Origin: Isochrysis galbana
Lineage: Eukaryota; Haptophyta; Isochrysidales; Isochrysidaceae
Reading direction: 5' to 3'
NCBI GenBank assembly: GCA_018136815.1
Contig: CM030941.1
Location: forward strand, 2,540,993-2,604,992
Length of the DNA stretch: 64,000 bases
The notes under the pieces were generated by a model that was given only the letters and a program-made list of their open reading frames with translations, was not told the DNA's origin and ran no database searches. The translations under genes and the position numbers were made by a program. Position 1 is the first letter of the stretch. Each line of letters opens with the position of its first letter. Shown here in pieces: positions 42,301 through 54,182 of the stretch.

Positions 42301-45300
42301 CCCTCCGCATGATCGTTCACCTCCCCCCCCAACCTCACCACCTCTCCCGCCGCCACCATTGCCACCATCACCGGATCCTCCGCCAACGGGATTGCCATCG
42401 TCTCCGGCAACACCACAACCAATGCCACCGCCAAGGCTAGAGCCGCCGTCGCCTATACCGCCCCTATCAATACCGCCCTCGCCCTCACTGCCACCACCGC
42501 TGGTGCCAGAACCGCCGCCGCCCAAACCAGGTATGCCACCACCACCAGTGCCGCCGCCGCCGTCTTCTCCTTCACCGCCGACGCCTACACGCCCGCAACT
42601 GCCATCGCCGCTGTTGCCGCCGCCGCCAACTACGCCAGAGACGCCGCCACTTGTGCCGCCGAAGCCGATGCCGCCATTGCCCGCGCCGCCACCGCCGCCG
42701 CCTCTATCGCCTCCCACACCACCTCCGAGTCCGCTGCCGCCGCCGCCGCCGACTGTGCAAGAACCGTCACCAGCTGTGCCGCCTCCCACGCCGCCTCCAC
42801 GCCCGCCGCCACATTTCCCGCTATTGCCACAGTTGCCCACATTGGCACCGCCGGAACCACCTGCATCGCCTTCACAGCCGCCTCCACTGCCAGCTTTGCA
42901 GCCGCCCCCGAGTCCTCCAACCTTGCCTATGCCCCCATCCCCGGTGCCAAAGTTTCCATCGCCCATGCTACCACCATCACCTGAGCCTTCATCACCACGG
43001 CCCCCACCTCCACCGGTGCAAGAGCCGTCGCTACCACGGCCCCCACTCTCACCTCAACCCGAGAATCCAACACCACAGCGCTCGCCCACGCCCACGCCCG
43101 AGCCTACATCACCACCGCCTTCTTTGCCACCAGTGCCACAGCCGACGCCAACATCACCGCCGCCACTTTCTCCAGCGCCGTACCCGACGCTGCCAAGCCC
43201 AATGCCACAGCTAAGCCCGTCACTGCCGCCTTCTCCACCGCCTAGCATGCCGAAGGTTACTCTTGCACCTGACTTCTTGGAACCCCCCGATATTCCGCCC
43301 TCGCCGCTGCCGCCGGTTGCCGTCCCGCCCTCGCCACCACCGCGCCAAGTGCGCATGATTCTTGGTCTCACTATGGAAGGCGCCGTGGAGGACTACGGCG
43401 AGTCGGATATGGCCAACTGGGTTTCGCAGTACTTCATTGTCGACCTTGTCAACGTAAAGGTGACACTGCAAGCTGCGTCGGTGAGGATGGCGATCGAGCT
43501 TCTTGTGGAGGAGCTAGACATCCCGCGCATTCGGAGACTATGGGACGCACTCACCTTGGAAGACGCTTCGATTGCCTTAGGAGGGCAAGCTCTCGGTCTC
43601 TCCGACGTCGTTGTGCTGGAGGGTTTTGCTCCTCTTCCTCCCCCTCCACCACCGTCGCCACCGCTGCCGCCAAGAGTGCCGCCCTCGCCGCCGCCACCCT
43701 CCACACCGCCGATTCCACTCTCACCGTCGCCAGGTCCGCCCTGGCCTCTGCCGCCAGCCGCCTATGATGAGTGGGTGATTGAGGCAATGAACAGGATCAG
43801 CGGAATTTCATCCCTTCGTACTGGCCAGAACATAACTTTCGAGCTTATCGATGGTGTTACTCAAGGATTGAGCCAGGTACTTCAGGATGCCTCACTAGCT
43901 TACCCAGATGGTGAGGATCCCAACTCTATCGGTGCGGGTGAGGAGGTCCGCAAAACTATCGATCTTGTTGTAGATGCGCTCCTCAATCACGCAGGCAGCC
44001 TCGGATCCACCACTATCACGAGTCCAGCACTGAACATCTCGGTGCAACGCGTTGAGAGCTCATCCCTATCGTTCGGCTCGAGCGGGGCCAGAAACGCCAC
44101 CATTCAGTTACCCAACGGCCTGACGTCCGCTCTCAATGCCGGCGTTCCGATGACGGTAGCCATGTGGACTACGGGGCAAAACGTGCATGGCAGTGCGCCC
44201 GGCCAGTCGAATGCCCTCATAGGCCCGACCACATCCTTCAACTTGTACGTCAATAACTCAAAGGTGACGGAATTACGAGAACCGATTCTATTGGCCCTGC
44301 CCGTGAGCTCCCTAGAGGATACGGCCCAGAATTGTGTAGGACAGCCCTCCTCACGTGACATCTTCGAGACGATGCGAGATGGGGCTTCGCGTTGCGAAAG
44401 CGCCCTTGAGTGTCGGTATTGGGACCAGGATGCCCATGTTTGGAGCTCAGACGGCTGCGAAACGGTGCCTCTCAACGGGGTTGATGGCGCCCTTGGCTGC
44501 TCGTGCCGCACCCTCGGAGATTTTATCTCTATCAAAGTACCTGTCGCAATTGACGATGCTGCTGTCCAAATCTTGTCCCTTGACCCTGCGCAACGCGCTG
44601 CAATCCATTGTCGTTGTTCTAGACAGGTAGAGGTCGTCCTCTTCAAAACAGGGAACGACACGGGCACTCGTCACTTCAACCTCACTGTCACAAAACCACG
44701 CCCGGGCGGTGGTTATCCCAACTATTCAATCTGGTCGGCCAAACTGGTCCACGGCTATTTTCCCTCGCTGATATCACTACTTCGGCGCGAGGGCCCAATG
44801 CATGTTGGAATACCCGTCATGCTAAGTGCTAGATCACTAGCGGAGAGGTCCGATAACGGCCGATACCGGGGAGACATCATGGTGAACGTGTCAACCGACG
44901 CAGCTCAAGAGTGCCGTCAGATTCTCGTGGAAGTTGAAGCCTCTGTGCTCGCGATGACTTCGGCGGAGCAAACGGTCTGGGGTTGGGTGCCTCGTGGCCA
45001 GCCGTGCTCCGCTGCGGGCCCAGCAGCGGAGGGCATCTCATCCGAGTGGACTGTAGGCATGAGCATTGGTGATGAAATAAGCGTCGCCTTCACTGCTTGT
45101 GATGAGGAGGGTTTCGCCGTTGATCATGCTCTCCCCACAAGCCGGCGGGCGCTTCCTGACCCGCGCTCTTTCTCCGCTGCGCTGATCGAGCAGACATCTG
45201 GAGAGCGACTTCCCGCCAATGTCGTCAGCCACGGAGGCGGCCGCTATGCCGCGATTATCAAGGCGACAACCTTGGGAAGGCTGAGCTTGGAGCTCCGCCT

Positions 45301-48300
45301 GGGTATGGAGAGCGGCCTGGGCGCGCGTCAAATAGGTGGATGGCCGAGTGGCGCTGATGCCACGCCGCTGCTCGGCGCTCTGGAGTTCGAAGTCGGCTGT
45401 CCCGAAGGACTCGTGGCGCAAGCTGGCACGAACATCTGCACTTGCAAGCAAGGCCATGAGCCTGATGGAACTGACCGTCTCTTCGACCTTGTGCCGCGAG
45501 CGTGCAAGCCGTGCTCTCAAGGATATTTCAAGAAGGCGAGCGGTTCCAGTGAGTGCACGCCATGCCCTGCCGGAAGCTTCCAGCCTGACGCAGGTGCAAC
45601 GTCGTGCCTGCCTTGCTCTCCCGGCACTTTTCAAGACCTTGCAGGGCAGAGGCGGTGCAACTTGTGCCCGACACGCACAACGTCGGTGGCGCCATTCAAC
45701 GACTGCACCGAGTGCGCCTCCGGTTCGGTTCGTGATTCGTCCAACGTCATGGCCAGCGAAGCTACATGTCGACCCTGCCCTCCACTTGCCACTTGTCCTA
45801 TCAATTCGACGACGATGCCTGCGATGCAGCTCAAGTTCGGGACATGGCGATTGTCTCCCTTGTCCCACATGCTTGATCATTGCGAGCAGGCCGGAGACGT
45901 CAGCCCATGCATAGGTGGCGGCGACGCCGGCGCCGATGGTGCGGGCTACTGCCGCACTGGCCACTCAGGTTTCCGGTGCGAAGTGTGCTCCGAGGGGTAT
46001 TACTTTTCTGCGGGATATGCAAGGTGCAGGCAATGCCACTCAATCGCCGGCTACGCCTTCATGTACCTTGCACTTCTTGGTGGCCCGCTGCTTGCTGTCG
46101 CTTTCCTTCGGCTCCTTCGGCGTCGCAACGTCTCTGACCGGCTCAACGCGGCGCTTCGGTTGGTGCAGCAGGCTACGCAAGGATCGAGTCTCTTGGTGAA
46201 AGTCCGCATCTTGATCGGCTTTGCTCAAGTTGCTGGCGCCGCGTCCACCTATTCGATCGATGTTCCTAGCGCACTCCGTACGCTCCTCCTTGTGCTTAGC
46301 TGGTTCGAGCTTGACATATGGGGCGAGCCGTTCATGGCTCACGCCTGTGCGGGTGGCTACATGAACTACATGCTCCTCACGGCCGGCTTCCCGCTGGTTG
46401 TCATTGTCATCATCTTCGTCATCTGTGCTACCAAGAGTCTTCGTGCACATCAATGTTCGGTAGCCCGGTGCCCTTGGGGGAAGATCAAGCAAGCTAGCAG
46501 CGAGGGTGCCCTCGCCGCATTGAAGCCTTCATTGGCTGTTGTCCTCATTCTTTGCCCTACAGTCTCCGCTGCGGCATTCGGCGCGCTTCACTGTAGGCAA
46601 GTCGTTGCCTCGTCGGATCCTCTAGAATACCGCACTTTCTTGTGGTCCAGCCCCGATGTGGAATGCGACTCGCCGGAAGCTACTCACCTGAGGTGGGTGG
46701 CGGTGATTATATTGGCCATCTGGCCTGCTGGTTCAGCTGTTGCCCTGACCGTCTTGCTGGTCTGCATTCGTGGAGCTATCAAACGGCGCACACCTAGCAT
46801 GCTCTCTACGGCGTCCAAGACTTTTTGGGCTGAGTACCGCACAGGCCAGTACTGGTGGGGCATTGTGGAGCATCTCCGCCGTATCGCGCTCACTGGCGTC
46901 CTCCTCCTGATTCCTGAGGCTGCCGGCTTCATCCGATTGATTGTCGCGCTCCTTGTCAGTCTGGGTTGCATGCTACTACAGATGATACTGAAGCCGCACC
47001 TACGCCGAGACGTGGCTGCGTTGTCCATGGCGGAGCAGGTGGTTTGCTTTGTCCTCATTCTAGGCTACTCGTTCATCTACATGTACCAACGCTTCGCCGT
47101 ATTTTTGCCAGTTGACAACCGGTTCAACGCTGTTTCGCTAGTCCTCGCCTTCAACTCTGCGGACGAAATCGCGCTTATGATTGTTATCATCGTCATGGTG
47201 CTCGCGTCGATCGTCGGCCTTGCTGCTCTACGCCAATGGATCCTCGGGACTCAAAATCGCGATTTCGTCTTGAAGGACACCATGCTACCCCCCGTGCTCA
47301 CCATAAGTCAAGGGCATCGCTACCACCTCTTCTTATCCCATGTCTGGAGTACTGGCCAAGACCAAGTTGCCGCGATCAAGCGGCAACTGCAGCTTCATCT
47401 GCCTGGAGTGCAAATCTTCCTCGACGTGGACGACCTGAAGGACATCGGGGCACTTGAGCAGCACGTGCAAGAGACGAGCGTGGTGCTGATCTTTCTATCG
47501 CGCGGCTACTTCACATCCACCAATTGCTTGCGAGAACTGACTGCGACTGTCGAGATGAAGAAACCGGTGGTTCTTGTCCTGGAAGCAGATGTGACGAAGG
47601 GCGGCTATGCAAACTTGCAGCAGGCTATAGACGATTGCCCTCCGGAATACCGCGAGTACGTATTCATGAACTCCAACGGCACCCGCCGAGAGGCGTTGAC
47701 ATGGCATCGGGTGAAGGAGTTCCAGCTTTGTGCTCTGAAGCTCATCGCTGGCAGTATGCTCAGCTACACCCCACGGTACCTTCAAGACGGCACGGGGCAG
47801 CTTGTGAAGAGTCCGCCCGAGGTGGCCGCGCCGACATCAGAGCAATTGGCCCGAACAACTGCGTCGTCACGACGTGTGGAGCTTTGCCTCACTGGGGAGG
47901 TAAGCTTTGCCAAGCTCTCCTTCGTGGGCTCGCCGCCGGTGCTCTACGTCTCCTCCCACAACCCGGGCGCCGAATCAACGGCGCGAGAGCTGTCCGACAA
48001 GTGCAGGCCATCCCAGAGGCCGCTCGTGAGCACTATTGCGCCGGCGGCTTTTCGCCGAACGCTTGCTCTGATGAACGGCGCTAGCTCAAGCGGATCGCCC
48101 GTGAAACGGGTCAGCTCGAGACACATACTCTTGCTCTACCTGAACTCAATTACCTGGACGGGAGACGCTGGCGCCCGTCTTGCGGAAGAAGTCCGCGCGG
48201 CTCAAGAGTGTGGGATGCGCATCGTAATGTTGCACGAGAACGATCCGGAACGCGATGGATGTGCGTTTGCTCGCTTCTTCCAAACCACTCCTGACGACCT

Positions 48301-51300
48301 CATCAACGGTGGGCTCTACGACGCCCTCGCACTGGCAATGCATGCCGGTGACTATCGGCATGTCAGCCTTCTCATCGTTGCGCAAGCTCTGGGAGCCCAG
48401 ACCGCCTTTTCGCGCTCCAAACTCAGCCCAAAGTGCCTCTTCATGCACGCTTGTAGTAAACTACGAGGCAGTGACGGCAGTGCGCGCGCTTCGGCTGAGA
48501 TGCAACCAAGGTGCATCAGCGAGACTGGTGCTCGTAGCAGCGGTAGTGGCAGCGGCTCCTCGTCGTCACTGAAGAAGTCACGCGGACGTTCCGCACTGCG
48601 GAGCCTCGTCTTTGGTTCGGCCGCCTTTCAGACGGCCGCCTTCTGGAATGGGGTTTATCCCTTCTCAGCCTCAGCGGACCAGCAACGACCCATTCGGTCC
48701 TTGTTGCTTCTCCCTGGTCCTCCAAGCGTCATGCCATCGTTCGAGCGCGTGCTTCACCCGCGTACACGCCGTGCTCTCGAATTCCTCACCGTCCAGCAGC
48801 CTGACACATATCACCGTGACGATACCATTTCGTTCGTCAATGTGGATCCGATACGCCAGACTGCCGTAAGCTGCGAGTGTACTAGGCAAGTTCAGGTATC
48901 GCTGCACAAGACGGAGGCCGGGGTGCTCTCTCAGGATCTTGACCTTGTCGTTGCTCAAGATCCACGCGGCCCGCTGTACCGGAATTGGACAGTCATTGAC
49001 GTTACGAATGTGGTGCCCCGACCCGTGCAGCTGGTCTCCTTCGGATCTCGCGCAGGAGCTGTGACGGGTGCCGGCGTGCAGATGCGATTCGCCGCCTACT
49101 CGATCTCTGAGGTTGGGTTGGAAGCTGGCTACGGCGCCAGTGTCCAAGTGAATATTTCTCAGGCCGGGGGCGGTGATGACGTCGATGTGCCGTTCGACAT
49201 CGCGGTGGAGGTGCTGGCGACCGCTGTCGCGAACCAAACCGTTTGGGGTAACATACCTGCAATGAGCTGGTGCAACGAAACCAAGCTCGACTCAAACTCG
49301 TCCTTGTTGCCGTCTCGGCCAGCGGAGGCCATGATGCCTATTGTCTTCGGGGTGAAGACAGAGATACCATTTACTGCCTGCGACATTGAGGGTCTTCCGC
49401 TTCTTCACTCAAACCCCATCACACGGGTGGAGCTGTCCGATCCTCGGAGCTTCACTGCGGCGCTACGCGAGCTTTCCATGAGTGATAGCACCGTGATACG
49501 TGCTACCGGCGATTCATTGCAAGGCGATTCATTGCAAGTGCTGGTAGACTCCCCCACGAGCGGGAGGTACGTAGCGACCGTCCAGCCCGAGCGACTGGGC
49601 ATATATTCCCTCGAGCTCTCCTTGGGCTTGGAAGGCGAGGACCGTGAGAGCGCCACGCCCGCCCTGGGAGCGCTTCGATTGGAAATCGTGTGTCCCGATG
49701 GCCTAGTCCCTGATCCAATTATGCGAATCTGCTCCTGCGATAAGGGCTTCGAGCCCTCGGATGAGCGGCCCGACACCGTCTGCAAGCCTTGCCACCCGGG
49801 CCATTACAAGCCCAACATCGGCGCTGACCAGTGTGCACCTTGCCCTGCGGGGCAGGTGCAACCGCAGATGGCGAGTGTGACGTGTGAAACCTGTCTACCC
49901 GGTACATTCCAACACGTGGAGGGCAGCACCTCGTGCGAGCGGTGCGCGGAGGGGACCAACTCCACATATCCATACGAAAGTTGCGAAATCTGCGAGGCTG
50001 GGCACTTCCGGCTCTCCGAGACTATGGATGCGAGCACGGAAACATGCCGCCCCTGCATCGCCGGCGCTAGTTGCCCTTTCGGATCCACAACGCTGCCCAC
50101 GATCTATCTCGAGCCGGGCACGTGGCGTCTCGGCGAGAGATCTCGCTTCATTCAGCTTTGCGTAGAGGGGGGCAATGGCACCACCCCGTGTTTGGGCGGC
50201 CGAGAGATCGGAAACTCTGGCGATGGCTATTGTGCACCGGGACATACCGGGCCAATGTGCGAGATATGTGTCGAAAGCGGCTACTACTTCTCATGGGCGG
50301 ATGCCCAATGCGCGAAATGTCCCTCTCCCGCCCGCTTTGTGCTCATTTATGAGCTCGTCATCGGCATCCCGCTTTTGATCGCCGCAGCGATCTACGTCGC
50401 ACACGGCCGCTCGGCCCGCGTGAGGGCTGCGTCTACACGTGCGGCTGCGATTATTGACGCGCTCAACATCGAGGGCAAACTGAAGGCTTTCATTGGATTT
50501 GTCCAGGTTGTCGCGGTCATTGGACCAGTATATTCAATTGAAATGCCCAACCTCTACCGGGCAGTGCTGCGAGCTCTAGAGGTCGTCTACATTGACATTT
50601 TTGGCGACTTATTCATTCCGACCGAATGCATCGGCGGCTATCAGCGATTTCTCATCGTCAAGGCTACTTTTCCTATAATCCTGATCGCGGTCGCCGCCAC
50701 GCTGCGCGGGCTTTTGTGGCTTCGCCAAAAATGGCGCTTGCGTGATGACTCACCATCTACCGATGAAGGTGGCCGTCGCACTATGCTCAAGTGTGTATCC
50801 GCAACAGGCATCGGCTTGCTCCCATTGATACTGTGGATGGGCATTTTTTTTTGCGTGACCGTCTCTGCCTCGATTTTTCGCGCACTCCATTGCGTCCGTT
50901 TCGTCTACGACTCAGAGAAAGGGCAGTATCGCGAATTTATCTCTGAAAGCCTAGACATTGAATGCCCAACTTCGGGCCATCCAGCGTCCAAGGGCTTCTA
51001 TCAACTCCGAGCTGTCGCCGTTTTCCTGGTCGGGGTGTGGCCTGTGGGCTGCCTCCTCGGCCTCGCGCTCCTTCTCTGGGCCGTCCGCAAACAAGTACTC
51101 TCTAGGCGGCCAAGCAAACTCTCGCATGCCGCGCGCGTTTTAACACGTGACTACAAACCTGCGTTCTTCTGGTGGGATTTCGTTGAGTTGGTCCGCAAAC
51201 TATTCTTAACTGGGTTCGTGCTCATTGTACCGGAGAGCGCCGCTTTCCTGCGCCTCGTCCTCGCGCTCCTCTTCAGCGTCTTGTTCTTGATAGGTCAGAC

Positions 51301-53356
51301 GATGCTCGCTCCATTCAAGGACCGCGACCAACAAGTGTTCTCCTTGGGATTGCAATCGGTGGTGATTGTCCTTTTCCTTGGCTCTACCTATATGTACGCC
51401 TACGAGCAATTCGACGTTGCCATCGCCAACGGAGGCGCCGCGGTCGCTTGGCAGGAGGGGCGGCTCTCACCTCTAGCTGACGTGTTCGTGTTCCAGTCGC
51501 TCGATGATCTTGCGCTTATCTGCTTGGTCGGCATGTGCGTTCTCGCTGGTGCCCTTGTTTTACTGGCGATACACGCGGCTTTTGTGGAGGGCAACGCGGA
51601 GGTGCTCAAGCTGAAGAGAACGCGGGCGCCGCCTGTCATCACCATTCGGCAAGAGCATCAGTACCACCTATTCCTCAGCCACGTGTGGAGCACCGGGCAA
51701 GACCAGGTTGCTGTTATAAAGCGTCAGCTACTGCGGATGGTTCATGGCATGAAGATCTTCTTGGACGTGGACGACCTTCAGGACATCGGCGCACTCGAAG
51801 CCTATATTGATGAAACAATGGTGGTGCTCGTGTTTCTTTCGCGAGGCTATTTCACGTCTCGCAACTGCCTGCGAGAGGCGCGCGCATCCATGCAACGGAA
51901 TAAGCCTATCCTTCTCGTACATGAGACCGACGCCAGCAAAGGCGGTTTCACGCTCGAGGAGGCGCGAGCAGAGTGCCCCGAAGACCTGCGTGACTTCATG
52001 TTTGGCCCAGTTGGCTACGAACGCCCAATCATACCTTGGCATCGCATCACGGTGTTTCAGTTATGCACACTCAAGGAGATCGCGCGGAATGTCCTGCGGC
52101 AAACACCGCTCTATTCCTCCAAGCCTATGTTGGGCGTCTATTTGGACCGCGACGTCAACGTTGATCAGCTCAAGATGAGCAAGCCGGTGGCCATCTACGC
52201 TTCACCGAACAATCCTGGCAGCGAAATGGTCGCCAAGGAGCTGGCCGCCTTCTTTCCGGAGACCGAAATCTGTGTCGTGCAGGCCCCACTCGAGGGTATG
52301 TTGCACCTTGGCAGTGCCAGCGATGATTTGCAGAGCATCGACATCGACTTGGCCCATGATGCGGCTATTCCGGCTGAGCCAGGCGCATCAACTCAAGGAG
52401 CGGAAGACATGCGCGGTCCTAGCTCATCAGATGCGTCTAGCGCAAGGTCGGCACGACGTGTGCGACGGCCTATGGACGATCTCCGCAAGCGGAAGCAGAT
52501 CTTCCTCTTGTATCTGAACCGGCACACATTTGTAGGCCATGCAGGCGAAAGCCTCGCGCGAGAGGTGTCACATGCGCTCAACAACAACTTGAACATAGTC
52601 ATGCTGCACGAGAACGACCGCCGACGAGCTGGTTGTGAATTTGGCCACTTCTTCAAGACGACACCCCGAGAGCTCATCGACTTGGGCTTGTATGGGCCCA
52701 TCGCGCTTGCCATGTACCCGATGCCCCACCGCGAAGTGAGCCTAACACTCGTCGCGCAGACTCTTGGCGGTGTAAAAAAGTCGCGTGCGGCGGCCGTCCA
52801 AGGGTCCACTCCGCGGAAATACGCTCTCGAGCAACAAACGCAGCAAAGTTGGCTGAAGCGCCAAACAAACTCGCTTGGCCGCGGGCTAAGCATTGTTCCT
52901 GCAGACCCACCGCCGCCACCGAAAGAGCCCAAAATCCCTCCGCGGCGCTCAACATATGCACCGCCCCGAGCGCCCAAGGGCCCGCTGCCGACTCTGAGCG
53001 AGAGAAAGCTGTCAAAACAGCCCATGAGTAGTCGGATGTCTGCACCACGGATGTCCGCGCCGCGTGCAGTCTCCATCGCGTCTTCGGCCGTGAGCTGGAT
53101 GGCCGACTATGACGATTGGGATTGGGAGTCGGCGTACGACGATGATTCCATTTCCACCCTTCGTGACGAAGAAGGCCGGCCCTCAAGCGGGCCCTCGGGT
53201 TGGCGGACCTCAGCGCCGCGCCATCCATCGAGACTAGCGCCACCATATGCAACGCCTCTTTCCCCGATCCAATCCCCTGGAGGCGGTGGCCCGAGGGTCA
53301 CGTCATATGATGGAGATGAGGAGGGTGGCGGCCGGTGGTCACGCGCATCGGTGTAA
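36365..53356 (+). CDS. Giant TIR receptor: propeller, Pro-rich linker, GPS, two TM-TIR modules
   Basis: About 5,660 residues if three single-base deletions are ignored. Order: N-terminal hydrophobic segment (RRIFGIFTFLSLLA, about 36476-36520); seven WxGxxW repeats (36.7-37.85 kb); proline-rich linker (37.93-43.34 kb); a 90-residue domain (43.35-43.62 kb) and a second short linker; GAIN-like region and GPS motif (43.76-44.53 kb); then two homologous modules. Module 1 is about 44.6-48.4 kb and module 2 about 48.85-52.8 kb. Each has an Ig/filamin-like region, cysteine-rich GCC2/GCC3 repeats, about nine membrane segments, a TIR domain and a second conserved cytosolic domain. A proline/serine-rich tail ends at 53356. 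No introns. The proline-rich part loses one C at each of the tracts near 39530, 40130 and 40470, moving the frame 2 to 1 to 0 to 2, so the coding frame is the same before and after. As assembled the gene is broken; the errors may be in the assembly. Start could also be the ATG at 36380. A cell-surface receptor role is inferred from the architecture. Confidence 0.8.
36761..37850 (+). other. Seven-repeat beta-propeller-like domain
   Basis: Seven units with a W-x-G-x-x-W signature begin near 36761, 36932, 37094, 37268, 37445, 37607 and 37772, a spacing of 54-59 residues. Each is followed or preceded by an SxDGxxxA strand (SADGSVLAIG, SADGAVVAIV, SEDGSVVAMA, SGDGTVLLVA, SADGLTATVR). Seven such blades would close a propeller, extracellular by position. 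Confidence 0.6.
37930..43340 (+). repeat. Proline-rich linker with internal tandem duplications
   Basis: About 1,800 residues of P with S, T, A, L and D (PPPDAPPPAPPPP-type units). 39411-39990 and 40011-40590 repeat each other at a 600-bp offset: poly-C tracts at 39411, 39530 and 39871 recur at 40011, 40130 and 40470. The PPFVPPPPTPPPPAPPSPAP block occurs three times (about 39181, 39654 and 40254). Tract lengths are 10, 9, 11, 10, 9 and 10 C. Frame shifts occur where a tract is one short. Confidence 0.85.
44386..44535 (+). other. GPS-like motif (GAIN domain end)
   Basis: ECRYWD...W..DGC...CSCRTLGDF has the cysteine/tryptophan spacing of GPCR-proteolysis sites. The canonical H-L-T/S cleavage triad is T-L-G here (44510-44518), so self-cleavage is doubtful. 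Confidence 0.6.
45400..46040 (+). other. Cysteine-rich GCC2/GCC3-type region, module 1
   Basis: Repeats such as CKPCSQGYFKKASGSSECTP, CPAGSFQPDAGATSC and CSPGTFQDLAGQRRC are the ephrin-receptor/GCC2-GCC3 signature. They are followed by GHSGFRCEVCSEGYYFS before the first membrane segment. The counterpart in module 2 is 49690-50330. Confidence 0.75.
47321..47740 (+). other. TIR domain 1
   Basis: YHLFLSHVWSTGQDQ corresponds to TIR box 1 and FLDVDDLKDIGALE to box 2. SRGYFTSTNCLREL carries the glutamate (codon 47534-47536) at the position of the NADase catalytic Glu in plant and SARM1 TIRs. WHRVKEF corresponds to box 3. Confidence 0.8.
47930..48400 (+). other. Conserved post-TIR domain 1 (HEND motif)
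   Basis: VLYVSSHNPGAE starts a block that continues, after a variable spacer, with ILLLYLNSITWTGDAGARLA and RIVMLHENDPERDGCAFARF, and ends VSLLIVAQALGA. It is repeated with high similarity at 52180-52770 (LLYLN, IVMLHEND, GC.F..FF.TTP..LI, ALAM, VSL..VAQ.LG). Alternating strands and helices suggest a Rossmann-like fold, but no named family is recognised. Confidence 0.55.
51662..52110 (+). other. TIR domain 2
   Basis: YHLFLSHVWSTGQDQVAVIK, FLDVDDLQDIGALE and SRGYFTSRNCLREA match TIR domain 1 at roughly two residues in three. The putative catalytic glutamate is kept (codon 51875-51877). Confidence 0.8.
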
Positions 53357-53469
53357 GGATTCTAGTCTGCTCAATCCTCTCCATACCAAGCGATGCAAAG
53401 AACGTCTTGGGGCTAGTTGCACTTGCGTGCGGATGACAAGCATCAATATATAAATGTGTGCACTCATAA

Positions 53470-53935
53470 ATGCTCCGTCAGGTATCAGGTCGTCAGGTTT
53501 CGGCTGCCTTAGCCTGATATCAGGTCCTATTCTCAGCCTAATATCAGGTTGTTACGCGATATTATAAGTATAGTCATAAAATATCAAAAGAATAGCTTAC
53601 TTATATACTTCTGCATTGCTGATCATTGATTATTAATTACCCTCAGACGCTAATCTAGCTTCTGTGTTTGGTCGCCATGGACGGGGGGGGGGGGGGGGCG
53701 CCCCTCCTCACTGTCTTGACTCGCCCCTCAAGCCCTCATGAGGGGCGAGAACCACCCATCCCCCCTTTCCCACGCTGTTTTTCGCGCCAAGTGCACGACT
53801 ACTACTACGAGAGAATTCAATTGTCAATTATATTTATAGTCGCCTGACCTCGTCATGACCTTATATCAAGCCATCAGGTCATCAGGTCTAGAGGACCTAA
53901 TATCAGCTGATATCAGGAGCTAATAGCAGGCCCTA
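53470..53935. repeat. Small hAT-like non-autonomous element (MITE-like)
   Basis: Copies of CCTGATATCAGGT/CCTAATATCAGGT cluster at 53505-53555. Inverted relatives (GACCTAATATCAGCTGATAT) lie at 53890-53925, with a poly-G tract between them at 53686-53698. The same motifs sit at 55625-55665, beside the hAT transposase fragment. Confidence 0.45.
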
Positions 53936-54182
53936 ATGGAGCATCTATGTAGTACACTTGCACCTTTTGGCAGCTTCTTGGAAGTGTTGACTCTTTGAGG
54001 TTTGGCAAGGTTTGGTTGGGTAGTTGCGTCATTGTGATCTTTGGAAAATATTTAATTTTTAACAAATTTTATTTTTTTGGTCGCGGCGCGGCAAAGATCG
54101 GGTCCTCATCGCTCCAACCGTCCTCGGGCTCGTCGTACGTGTCCGCCCACTGCACCTCCGTGATGTTCCTCTTGCCTGCCCA

